A stretch of DNA of 64,000 nucleotides from Symbiodinium natans (lineage: Eukaryota > Sar > Dinophyceae > Suessiales > Symbiodiniaceae), in contig CAJNDS010000347.1 in assembly GCA_905221605.1 (NCBI GenBank), positions 186,001 through 250,000 on the forward strand. The letters are read 5' to 3'. Numbering within the stretch: position 1 is the stretch's first letter; every line of letters starts with the position of its first letter. The notes under the pieces are model-generated. The model saw nothing but the letters and a program-made list of their open reading frames with translations. It made no database searches and was not told where the DNA came from. The translations under genes and the position numbers were made by a program. Below, piece after piece: positions 24,759-35,119 of this stretch.

Positions 24759-26459
24759 CTGGATGAGTGGGAGGGCGATGCAGAAGTTAAGTGAGCGTCC
24801 GGTTTGGAAGCCGAACAGCTGTTGTGTGCATGGTGAAGCATGCGCCAAGTCGAGTGCTGCCGCACCGTGCAAATCCCCAGCACAGGCCCGAAGAGAAACA
24901 TGATATGGGAGAGGAGGACCATTCGAAAAACTCAGCGCCGGGAATCTGCCGGCGGTTGACTATCCTCCACATCCACCTGAAAAAATCGTATGCCCTAGAA
25001 GTCAAGGGTATGGCGGGCGTCAAGGATCTGATTCAGATTCTTGGAGTTTCACCACAGGGACACGCAGACGCGCCAGGTATGCACATATCTTATAACCTTG
25101 GCCCCTTCACCCGTCCATGTCTTGCATCATCTCCACAGCTTCATCCCAAGGGTTGCCTGCCAGCTCACGGTCTGAATTCTGACTTCGACCTCGTATGGTA
25201 GGGCTTTAGGGTTTCAGGGTTTGGGCTCGTGGGTCTTTGTACCGGTTAACACTGCTACTTGTGGTTAAAGAAAATGGCCGACCGAAGCAGGGCGCCTTGA
25301 ACTTCCAAGGCCGCCTGGATATGCCGCCGCACGCGGGCTATGAACCACCACCTGCCACGAGCGTATGTGGGAGTGCACGATGCTGAACGCGATGACTGGG
25401 GGGACCGGAGGTAGCAGGGGAAGTTGTCCTAGGTTCCTAGTTATGTTCCGAAGTGGCCAAGGTGTGTTGAAGGATTCTAGGCTGTGGGTCTAAGAACTCG
25501 GAGAATGGGGTTTAAAGTTTATAAGGTTTCAGGTAGTCGCTGAAGTTTGGCTTGGCCAGCATGCGCTCCAGAATCTGGATTCACATGATTAACGACGATT
25601 CGAGCGACGCCTTCCTGCCGGGTCCATTGGGTAGATTTCGAGGAGCTGCACGAAGCGGTACACACTCAAGGCCTCGGCGCACAGGGGCTGAGGGTGTCGA
25701 AGCTCGACTGTTGCCCCAAGATCTTGTCAAACAACTATCACGGGACGCCGCCCGACAAAGGTAATTGAAACAAGAGGACAGTGAGGGCTCAAAGAGTTCA
25801 GACGGCACGCAGACCATTCATGGCGGCGAAAGCGTGGCCTCCACAACAAGGCAACAAACTTGGTTGCCATCTTGTCTGTCCCCAATCGAAAACCCAATCA
25901 CGCAAAAGGGGTATACAAACAACCAACACCACCGACCTCCATAGAGTCTCGTGCAGCTTTCGCACCTGTTCCGTTTACTGCTATCTGCGGCGCAAGTTGT
26001 TGAACCAACTTAACATCCACATCCCATGCCCGACTCGAAGCAGTATTGAATGGATGCCCGCATGAGTCTCAGAGTCACATGTTGAACGATCACTCAGAGC
26101 CCAATACAACCCAACTGAACGGAAGCCGTCCATCTGCTCATGTGGCCGTGCGGCTGCTTGTGCGAGCTCCTCCGGGTTCAGAACCTGGCACAGACAAGAC
26201 AGGAACTAGGGAAGCCTGTAAAGCTTTTTGTTAGGGGCCTTTTGGCACTGAAGGGAAGATAGTAGAAAATAGCTGGGCCCTGAGAGTGACGAAAACGAAC
26301 CCAAGCACGTACAAAAATCCTCTTCGCTGCAATAGAAGATTTCATTACCTCTGACATCCCTCGGCGATGTGGACGCCCATGTCTTCGCGATCAAAACATG
26401 TGCGATTGGACCAACGCGACAAGTGTGTGCACACAGTCCAACTTTGGGAAACGGTCCAC

Positions 26460-27050
26460 CTATGTCGCGTCTGAGCATCTGCAAAAACCCTCTGGCCTGC
26501 AATGCTTTGACGAAATCCTCGGCTGCCAGAAGCCCGAATTGTTTCCCACCCCTGGCCCCCAGATAGCGATGAGCTAGTAAATCTAAGCATATGCAGAGTT
26601 CTAGTCTCCAGGCTTTACGAAAAAATGCGCCAAACCGGTCACAATGCTAAAGTGCAGAGCGTGAGATCACCAAGAACCAAGAACACTGCCCTGTCTTGTC
26701 CATAGGAAAGCTGAGTTGCCTCCCAGTAGATGCCTCGAGCATAGGGCGCTTCAACCATCTTTGAAACCGCTTCCGCGAACGCCAGGTCAGCAATTTGGGA
26801 AAGTCACCGTTCTGGGGATGAAACAGGAAAGAGCAAATTCGAGCTCATTAGGCCGGGCAACCAGTAGTTGGACGATCTCGTAGTCAAGTGTTCTTGCACG
26901 CATGGAACCCAAGATCCATCTTCTGGGCACCCCAAAAGCCCGTCGAGGCGAGTTTTCACGCAAAACCTGTGCAGATCCCGGCAAAAGCCCGGTAGCCTTC
27001 TTCCAGCTTCGGCTCCAGCTTGGGTCGCAGCGCAGCGAAGCTGTAGGAGC
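26460..27050 (-). CDS. putative exons of an unrecognised gene
   Basis: Exon 26997-27050 (SYSFAALRPKLEPKLEE) has AG before G and a GC donor. Exon 26460-26551 (begins GGKQFGLLAAEDFVKAL, ends at GTGGAC) has AG before G and a GT donor. Their phases do not join directly, so at least one exon is missing; the open stretch at about 26860-26970 may hold it. Function unknown. Confidence 0.4.
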
Positions 27051-27813
27051 CTGCGGGTGGCCAGTCCTGGCCATCCATGGTGCGGGTTGCCGGCATGGGC
27101 TTTTTTTGATTCCAGCACGAGGCTTAGAATTATAGAAGCTCAGTAAGCCTTAAGTTTGCTACAGACCCCTTCGCACAGGCAGACACGCAGACACGCAGGC
27201 ACACAGTCAAACAAAAGCACACCCCTAGCAAAGGACGCTGAAGTCTTGGGCCCCCGATTGCTGAACGCAATTGCAAGCGCTCACAGGATGGGCAGCTTGG
27301 GAGCACGTTGCAAGTACTCGAAAGTGCTCGAGGTCAACATGAGGTGTGCCAAAGCATGTCGTGCAAACACCACGCAGGGAGGTAGGTGAGACCTTCATAC
27401 GATCCTCGCCTGTCGCCATCAACATCATCAACTAAATTCGAGGGCCACCTATTGCAAAAGCCTCCGAAGCGAAGGGCAGCATCACAGCAAGGTCTGCACT
27501 GCTGCACTGCTTTAACCGTTGAACCCTCCGACACACCCTCATGCGCCAAACAGCGAGCAAAGGCCTGGCACCCTGAAGACTTTCTGAAGTTGAGTCAAGC
27601 CGCTTGCGCTTTGGTCAGCTTCCACAGCAAGAGGTCTGGGGCTTCCCTGGCGTTCTGCAGCTCTTTCAGCGTATCGATCTGCGCCGGGCGGTTGAGGGCG
27701 TGGGGGTCCTTGGGGAGTTAAGTCTATAGGCTTATAAAAAGCAGCTCACCAGCATGAACTCCTAGACAATCAGTTGGAACTTGGAACTGTCATGAACACT
27801 TCCCAAAGTTGAC

Positions 27814-28036
27814 CGTGCAACTTCCATGCCAAGCATAAGTCCGATCTGAAGTTCCTGTCTCATCGCCTTTTCCACAGGTGCCGTGCTCGCCCTTCTTTCT
27901 CTACAAAACAGTGCAGAAAGCGATGGATCCCGGATCCCAGAAGCCGCTGGAAGTGTGAAAAAGTCTGCCTTCAGCAAAGCTGGCAGAACATCCTGCCATT
28001 CCATGCCCTTGGGCAGCACGCGCTTCAGAGGGACAC
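27814..28036 (-). CDS. putative two-exon fragment, function unknown
   Basis: Exon 27969-28036 (VPLKRVLPKGMEWQDVLPAL) ends at a GC donor in phase 0. Exon 27814-27866 (AMRQELQIGLMLGMEVA) begins in phase 0 after AAAAG. Both 3' sites are AG before G, and the joined peptide reads smoothly through the junction. Family unknown. Confidence 0.45.
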
Positions 28037-28897
28037 CTCGAGGCTTACGGCTCTTGATACAATCAAGGAGTCGCACCCAACAATGTTTGCGGCATCTTTG
28101 TTGGTTTACTGATTTTGCCAATGCTGGCTCCACCGGTCTGCAAGGTCTGAAACAGCCATTGGCAGTGTACTTACTCATGGGCCTTCTGCCCGACAGACTT
28201 GATGGATGCACGACGGGTGGCGGAGCTGCGCCACTGCCAGGAGACGGGCCGTTTCCCCACGCATCTCGTGGAAGCGCAAGCAAGAAGCATGAGAAAGGGC
28301 TTAAGTTTTCTCGTTCAGTAGGCAGTTGATAGGGTACTTCGGAGTTCTAGGGGACGGACGCCGTTCAAATTCTAGTGCGGCCAATCGAGTTGATAGTGAC
28401 AGTGCCAGATCCTATCCCCTCCTGCCCTCAGCCTTCACAAGTCAGCCTTCACCACGCAACATCCACAATCTCGCCACAAAACAAGCGCACACCCTTCAGG
28501 CTAAGCTTGGAGCCCATCCCACGACTTGACACTCCCGAAGTTCCTCACAAGCCTGCCTTCTCTTGGAGCACGTCCAGGAAACGTCGGCCATCCTACTGCT
28601 GGGACTGCTGGGACTGCTGGGGGGCACCTTGAAGCCTCGAACTTTTCGCGGCGCCCCGGACCTGTCCCCCCCAACTATCCCCAAGAGGGACCTGCATTGG
28701 GAACCAAGCCCCGCTTGCGTGGGCACATCTTTGACCTCTTTTTACTTGAGAGGGCGCTTGGGGAGGCGTAGGGGTTCAAGAGATTCTACACGTGGCAAAG
28801 AGTTTCTCGGTTTTGGATGGCGTAGCTGAGTTGAAGTTGAACACAGTGGCGCCCCCATTCGCGTCAGGAAAAGAGCGCTGTGGATGACTGCGGTTGC

Positions 28898-28965
28898 TTT
28901 CCAAGGTACTCAGTTCAGAAAACTTATCGTCAAGTTGTCGTGCTTTCTTGGGCTTGTGCTTGGGC
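28898..28965 (-). CDS. putative exon, basic/charged peptide
   Basis: After CGAAG the minus strand gives PKHKPKKARQLDDKFSELS and ends at a GC donor after GAAA. It lies just downstream of the hydrolase gene, so it is either a separate gene or, less likely, a 3' exon of it. Confidence 0.35.
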
Positions 28966-29136
28966 CTTCGAGGCAGAGACTTAAATCGTGCACCACAAGA
29001 CCACGAGCTCGGCTTTTCTGCGTCGACGCGCCGCATCCACTACGTAGCCTCAGGGGTGAGAGGGGATGTACAAGCCCTCAAGCAGAAGTGGACACTCAGA
29101 AGTCCTTGTGCTGTATGCGCTCACAAGTCACAAGTC

Positions 29137-31155
29137 TCATAATCGTGAGATAGCTGTGGGGAAAGGCTGCGCTTCTGTTCCTTGCGTGCCAGTGCCTGTG
29201 ATCTCTCGACTCCGCGAACGGGAGGTGGCTTGCAGAAAGTGTGCTGCCATGGTGTCCGTCCATGCGCCGGCTCCCATGCCGCCACTCCCCCAACCGATGT
29301 GGCCGCCTCGCTTTGTAACTGCGACGTAGAGCTTTGGGTTCCTGCGCAGGTCTTGGAAAGGCATGGTGGAGTAGCTTACGACAGGGTCATCCTCTGCGTG
29401 CACCAGGAGCGTCGGAATGAATATCTTGCCAAGGCGAGTGCGAGGGTCGATGGCTTCGTAGTACTCTTTTCCAGTTGCATAACCTTGCAGGGGACAAACT
29501 GCCGCCTCGTCAATCTCAGCCATACTTCGAGCATGGAGCAGTTTCTTCATGTCCAGAAGGTGTCGAAACTGTGAATTCCTCAGTTCGTTGAGCATAAGGA
29601 GCTTGACACCTGTCGCCATGCAGAAGCTGATGAACCTCTTGCGGATACCTGAGCTAAGACAGAGTGCAGCGCTCGGACGCATCTTCTGTAAAGCATGGTT
29701 TTTTGGGTCACTTCTTGGGCTCCTCGTGAGGAACACACAGAAGAGAGCCACGAGCCACCTGAATTTCCCTGTGTCTTGGGGACGGGGGATACACTGGTAC
29801 TGTACAGAGTAAAGAGGGTGCAACACCAAGCCTTCAGCCCCAGGTGCTTGTGCTGAAGGACTTCATCACTGCAGGCACATCCACTGGGGCGGCAATAGTC
29901 ACGGCAGAAGAGAACAGCCTCGGTGGACCCTTTCGTCAGGGTGTCCCAGCTTCAAAAACAGAAACTCTGCATCACAAGCAAGCTCTGCACTACCCATTTG
30001 GCGAAGCAGCGTCTCAGCACCCACCTCGCCCAAGTGGCGGAGGAGAATAATGCCACCTTCTCAACAGGCACTTGTGTCAAAGGCATCTACAACCCCCAAG
30101 TGCTTCAAGTGGCCCATGGAGAAGCCGATGGCCGAGAACTCTGCTCCGGGGCACACCTGCATACTGGAGAGCATCTTTTTGCATCCGGGCTCTGTGCGCT
30201 GGAGAGCATCTAAAACCCTAAACCCCTGAACCGCAGTCTCTCGTACCTCGCATCCTTCCCTACTGCTCCTTTCTGACTGACCTCTGGCTCTACTGTGCCG
30301 TCCTGTGCCTCATCTGCTCTTCCCAAACCCTTTCCGGTAGCACTGGACAAGAAGTTAGAACAAAAAAGGCTCTCAGATGCTGCCTTGGCCAGGTGCTTCT
30401 CTACTTCCGGCATGTCTCGCCAGCAGTCTGCGCAGGCAACCTTCACCGAACTGAGGCCGAGCACAGGGACGCTACGTGTGCTGCGTGAAAGTGTGCTTCG
30501 CTGACCGATCCGCGCCAACAACTGGAAGGATGCTGGAACCCGGAAGAAGGCCAGCTTTTGCCCCTGAAGCCCCAGCCTCCCCAAATTTCCATAAACCCTT
30601 CAAAGCAGAATTCTGCCCACGCCTTCGAGGTCTTCAGTTCCTGGCCTGCCAGGCCCCGGTAGTTCAGGGCGACAGCCTGGCAGGGCACAAGCCCAGGAAA
30701 CACAAGTCAAGCAAAGCAGCTGCAAAGCAGCTGGGGTCAGATAGCTGCTTCACATGACGCAGTCACCCTTGCTTCCAGCAAATCCCACCGCCTGAAAGCC
30801 CTGGCTGCGGAAGTGCCTTCGCTCCAGGGCTTCTAGGGTCAAGCAGTCCAGGATGGTTGCAGCCGCCAGAAGCTTCAAAGAGACATTAAAACTTCAAACA
30901 CGCTCCTCTCAAAGGCCGCTTTGTTATTTAGACTTTTGTTTGCGGCATGTGGGTTTTTGGTTCCCTTCTGTGGTCCTGTTCTTCCCTTGCCCCCTTCCTG
31001 CCGTCTAGCTGTAGCCAAAACAACAACAGAAAGAAACAGCCCCCAGCGAATCTCGCGTGCCTAGAAAGCACTAGAAGCAGGTCGGGGAGCCGCATAGCGC
31101 TCTGGATGAAGCTGGTTCGGCTATCGTTGTTGAGGCCGGGCAGGAGAACAACGAC
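29137..31155 (-). CDS. EMB8/ABHD1-3-type alpha/beta hydrolase (5' end missing)
   Basis: A serine hydrolase of the family of plant EMB8, yeast YMR210w and animal ABHD1/2/3, which act on lipids and esters. Eight minus-strand exons join in phase: 31091-31155, 30792-30816, 30623-30676, 30384-30440, 30114-30156, 30011-30056, 29854-29918 and 29137-29648, giving 288 residues and TGA/TAG-type stop at 29137. Landmarks in order: VVVLLPGLNNDS (oxyanion region), QAVALNYRGLAG, the nucleophile elbow AIGFSMGG, AVTIAAPVDVPAV, ARSMAEIDEAAVCPLQGY, LLVHAEDDPVV (catalytic Asp) and RGGHIGWGSG (catalytic His), so the full triad is present. All seven introns are GC-AG with G after the AG; lengths 57-274 bp. One exon is only 25 bp. 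The N-terminal exons were not found. Confidence 0.9.
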
Positions 31156-31565
31156 CTGGGAATAGCAAATTTCTTTTGAGTGTCACTGTCTGCGAAAGTT
31201 TAGGCCCTGCGGCCGCAGGCATCTCTTGGCCTAGGCCTAGGGCTATAACTTGACAGGAGTTGAAGGGTTCGGATTTGCAACTAGCACCCGAGCTGCTCAG
31301 AGGAGAACGGCTTGACAAGACAAACCAGGGTTGGGCTCGGGGGGGGCTTGATGAAGGAATGCCTAGCGCTTTGATTTTGTGGCTGGCGCCTTGGAGCTTG
31401 ACATTGCTTTTATGGTTTCAGGGTTCATCGGTTCATCAGGACTCCGTAATGTACGGACGACGATGGCCAAGTTGCTCGGCCTTTGTCGTCTAGTGGAGGT
31501 TCGTACCAGTGCAGTGACATGGTGCCTGATTCCGGGGATCCGAACGCAGCCAAACGGGTACTCAC

Positions 31566-31686
31566 CGGCGGTATCATCAGATCCCATCACTGTTAGACTC
31601 ATGCAGATATCTTCTGGTATTTCCCGTGGATTAGCTGAAGTTGGCTTCGGCTTGACAGCAAAGTTCCAGCGATTCGCAACGCCCAC
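31566..31686 (-). CDS. putative exon upstream of the hydrolase
   Basis: Begins after GGATGGAG with G and ends at a perfect GTGAGT donor. It encodes about 40 residues (starts VGVANRWNFAVKPK, contains PREIPEDICMSLTVMG). It may be a 5' exon of the hydrolase gene or belong to another gene; its phase (1) does not join directly to the first known hydrolase exon. Confidence 0.45.
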
Positions 31687-32403
31687 CTCCATCCGACAAG
31701 TCCATCACTTCCATACGCCCGCGCGCGTGCATGGAAGGCATCACCTCTGTGCACGAAGTTATGGTGGTTGCTAGGGTGCCTCAAAGCCGACGACGAGCTA
31801 TAGAGAACTGACCGCATAAGGACTATAGATTTAGATGATTACAAGATAGAATAACCTAGCATAATGTAGCCTGCCACGCCGGCAATATCGCATAAAAAGT
31901 ATATCAAATTGAAGATGTAGTACAAAGCCATATAACAACATGAAATGACACGATGTGATACGATGTGATATACACACGAACACAGGTAGCAACATAACAT
32001 ACTCACATTGTGTATATATACATATTATAAGTACGCATGTTTCCATGTGATAGTCAGTGTCGCCCGGGACCAGCCCACTCAACGCACGTCATATGTCTTG
32101 GCCGGATCTTTAGCTCTGGATCGCCGTCTGTGTGAGCTGATGTTCGCTCGTCCTGTTCTCTCAAGCGTGTGTCCTAAATAGCTCGGTCTTCTAGACCGCG
32201 GTCTCTATGAGCACATGTTTGTGGACCGGTTTCTCTCTTACATGTTGAGCGCTCCATTCCAAATGACCCGCCCCCCCTCATTTTTGGACCCCTGGCCCGA
32301 AATCCTCCTCATACAATCATTTTTGCGGCACGATCGGACGCAATGTGGTGGGGTGTACTAGTAGCATGACATGACATACTAAGGTACACAACGAAGGCCA
32401 AGC

Positions 32404-32492
32404 CCCCGAAGCATTTTGCGAAAGGAGGGGCAGCCCAGAAGCTGCTGTAGACCGTTGAGAAGTAACCACTGAACTCGAGGACGGGGTGCGGC
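32404..32492 (-). CDS. putative exon, aromatic-rich peptide
   Basis: After CACGAG the minus strand encodes PHPVLEFSGYFSTVYSSF and continues to KCFG, ending at a GC donor. If that donor is not used, the frame continues through a hydrophobic segment to a stop at 32309, making it a last exon with a membrane helix. Family unknown. Confidence 0.4.
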
Positions 32493-33486
32493 CTCGTGTT
32501 CGGCTTTGGGGCTGACGGGCTTTTTTCGGCTTCATGGTCAAAGTGTCTGCAGAGTCTGCTGCTTCCACTTGGCACTTCTGAGCAAAGTTGGGCCACTAAG
32601 GTGCACCTTCTGGCTCCAAGTATTCTTTCTGCCCTTTGCAACGGCTTAGAAACCGTGCTTTCAAAGCGAACTAGAGCTTCTCACGATTTGGTCCTGAGAC
32701 CCTTTTCTGAACTTTTTGAGCCCAACCCATTTGAGGCTCCCCGTGGGCCGACTTAAACGAGGCGAGAGTTTAGCGGTTTGAGATGCTTTGATCGCAGAAT
32801 TTTGGTTTCGTTGTCGCCAGTGGGGAGTTTAGATGGCACAAGCGCGCGAATCAATACTCCCTGCAGACCCTTAGCCCCAAGCCTCTTGCGTGATGGTGCA
32901 CGCCGAGTCTTCAGTTTGGGGACCTAAATCTACATGGAATTTGATGTGGGAACCTGTAGAGTTCAGCTGAGTCCAAAGAGCCAGTAGTCACTCAAAAGCA
33001 GCTTCACCTCTTGCAAAAGCCGCTGGTCCTTCCCGGGGTGAATTAGCTTGTTGCGTTGAGTATTGCCAGGAGTTATACAAGACCGTTGAGGGCCAGGGCT
33101 GACAGGCGGCTTCCTGGAGACTCCTACAGCATCAACAAATGACGAAGATCTACGAAGCCAATATCAAGCCGTGTTGCAAAGGCAGCATGAATTTAACTGA
33201 AGCCCAAGCGGCATCACACCCTCGTCATGCCCATGCGCTTTGCAATCTTGCGACGTCGGCACAGCCCACGTGACACAGATCAACCCTTCATATACTACAC
33301 AAGCTCTTTTGTCTGAGGTCCTCGGGGTGCCGTTCATCCACAGGCGAATGGAAGAGCACGGCCGGACGAAGTTCCTCTCCTTCGAAATGGACTGTAGCAG
33401 TAATCGGAAGCCTCCCGATGACCCTTCTTGGAAGTTCCATGGAGTGTGGGGCCAACGGGGCCAACGGGGCTCGGTGGTCTCTACAC

Positions 33487-34311
33487 TCAGGCCAAGGTGC
33501 GCAGGTACCGTCGCATGAGCAGCACCGCCAGCGCGGTAGCCGAGGATGCCCCTATCGCAACGCCCTTGGCGACGTCTCGGGAAGCCATGGCTGAGATATG
33601 ATATGCTGAGATGCTGACAGGCTTTTGGGTGGGTACAGGTCTGGGTCTGGCCTTGGATGAAAAACCTTGTCGTGTTCGCTGTTTCCTTTTGGTGTTCCAG
33701 GCTTGCTATCTTCAAGCTTACCATATCCATCTCTTGAGCAGACTGGCCCGGACATCGCCACGTCGTCAGCCAAGCCGGATCGCAGCACGCATCAGCACCC
33801 CATTGCGTTGCTGATGTCAAGCTGCGCTTTGTGTGCTTCTTGTGGGTATCTTGTGGTGTAGAAAGGCCGGTCCTCCTCAGCACTCTGCATCTCCTTCCGG
33901 CTGCACGACCTGAGGATCCGGGGCTCTCGAGGGTCTTCACACTGCTGCGCCCGAACAGCAGGAGATGGTTGTTCTTGAAGACGTTCCGACACGGATGGCA
34001 AACGAGGCTGGACACCATGAAGCTCATTGCAAAGCGCGCAGCTTCAGCACAGGCTCCATATCTTCCCAGAAAAGACCTGGCTCAGGGCTGTCAGGAGGCC
34101 GACAGAAAAGGGCTACGTTACAAGAATCAGAACCCTCACAATTGCAGCTCTCTCACCACTCAAGCTGCAACAGCCACCTCGTTCCGAAGTCTGGCACTCC
34201 AGTTTCGGGCGGAGCTCAGCGATTCGCCACCTTAGAATCTGGGCGAAGATACGGGTTGCGACGACTTCTTGTTCCGCGAAAGAAGGGCAGTGACTTGAAG
34301 GGGCCGCACAT
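33487..34311 (-). CDS. small protein with C-terminal membrane helix, function unknown
   Basis: Three exons join in phase: 33951-34076 (contains GRYGACAEAARFAMSF and CHPCRNVFKNNHLLLFG), 33812-33909 (contains EDRPFYTTRYPQEAHKAQ) and 33487-33590 (MASRDVAKGVAIG followed by ATALAVLLMRRYLRTLA and TGA). The first two 5' sites are GC; the last 3' site is AG before C, an exception. A possible first exon is 34295-34311, starting ATG (MCGPF) with a GT donor in the right phase. This would give a complete protein of about 120 residues, tail-anchored by a single helix followed by a basic end. The start is the weakest part: the frame after that ATG stays open for 27 codons. No family recognised. Confidence 0.5.
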
Positions 34312-34559
34312 CTGCTGGAAACATCTTGTGAGTGTGCGCAAGGCGAGCCCGATGCAAAAGCCTAGACGGTGGGCTCCTGGAGCCGTTTTAGTGTTTATCG
34401 GGATGTGCAGGAGGCCTCGGGAATCGGGAGCTTAGGGTTCTGGGCAACCAGAGGAAGCACTCAGCAGAGTCTCCCCTACACTCAATCGTAAGCCCGCTCG
34501 AGGCCACTTGCCGTACAAGGTGCTGTATGCTTTCGTGTATACATAAATGGAAATATAAA

Positions 34560-34882
34560 AAATGAAAAAATAAACAAATAAATATATATATATATATATA
34601 GCTACCCACAGACCTACTCGTAAGCCCGGGGTTGTATTCTTCGCCGTAACCCGAAACCCACAACCTCAGATGTGTTCACATTTGTTTATATTTACACTTA
34701 TATATATATATAGATGCATATATACATATATATTTTTCCTATATATATATATACACATACATATACATATATATATATATACACACTTAGATATTTATAT
34801 ATGCATCCAAATATACATGTATATATACATATCTACATACTATAGATATGTGTATGTATATATATATATATATATGTATGAG
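34560..34882. repeat. AT-rich microsatellites
   Basis: Several (TA)n and TATACATA runs, the longest at about 34583-34601 and 34859-34875, directly outside the left boundary of the 12.4-kb block. Confidence 0.85.
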
Positions 34883-35119
34883 CCCGCCGCCTTTAGGGTC
34901 TATTTAGCTTTGGGTTTTTCTTATTGCTTTAAAAGAGCGAATATAAACATCGTAATACAAAAATACATATTTACACCTACATATGGCACGCAAATCTCAT
35001 GCCCAGCGGTTCTAGGCCTAGCCGCACGCCATTACGAACTGCGAATTTCTGGTTATTCTTATTTTCATTTGTTTCTCTTTGCTGTCTGTGTATGCGTGTT
35101 CTTTTTTCAGCCTGCGTGA

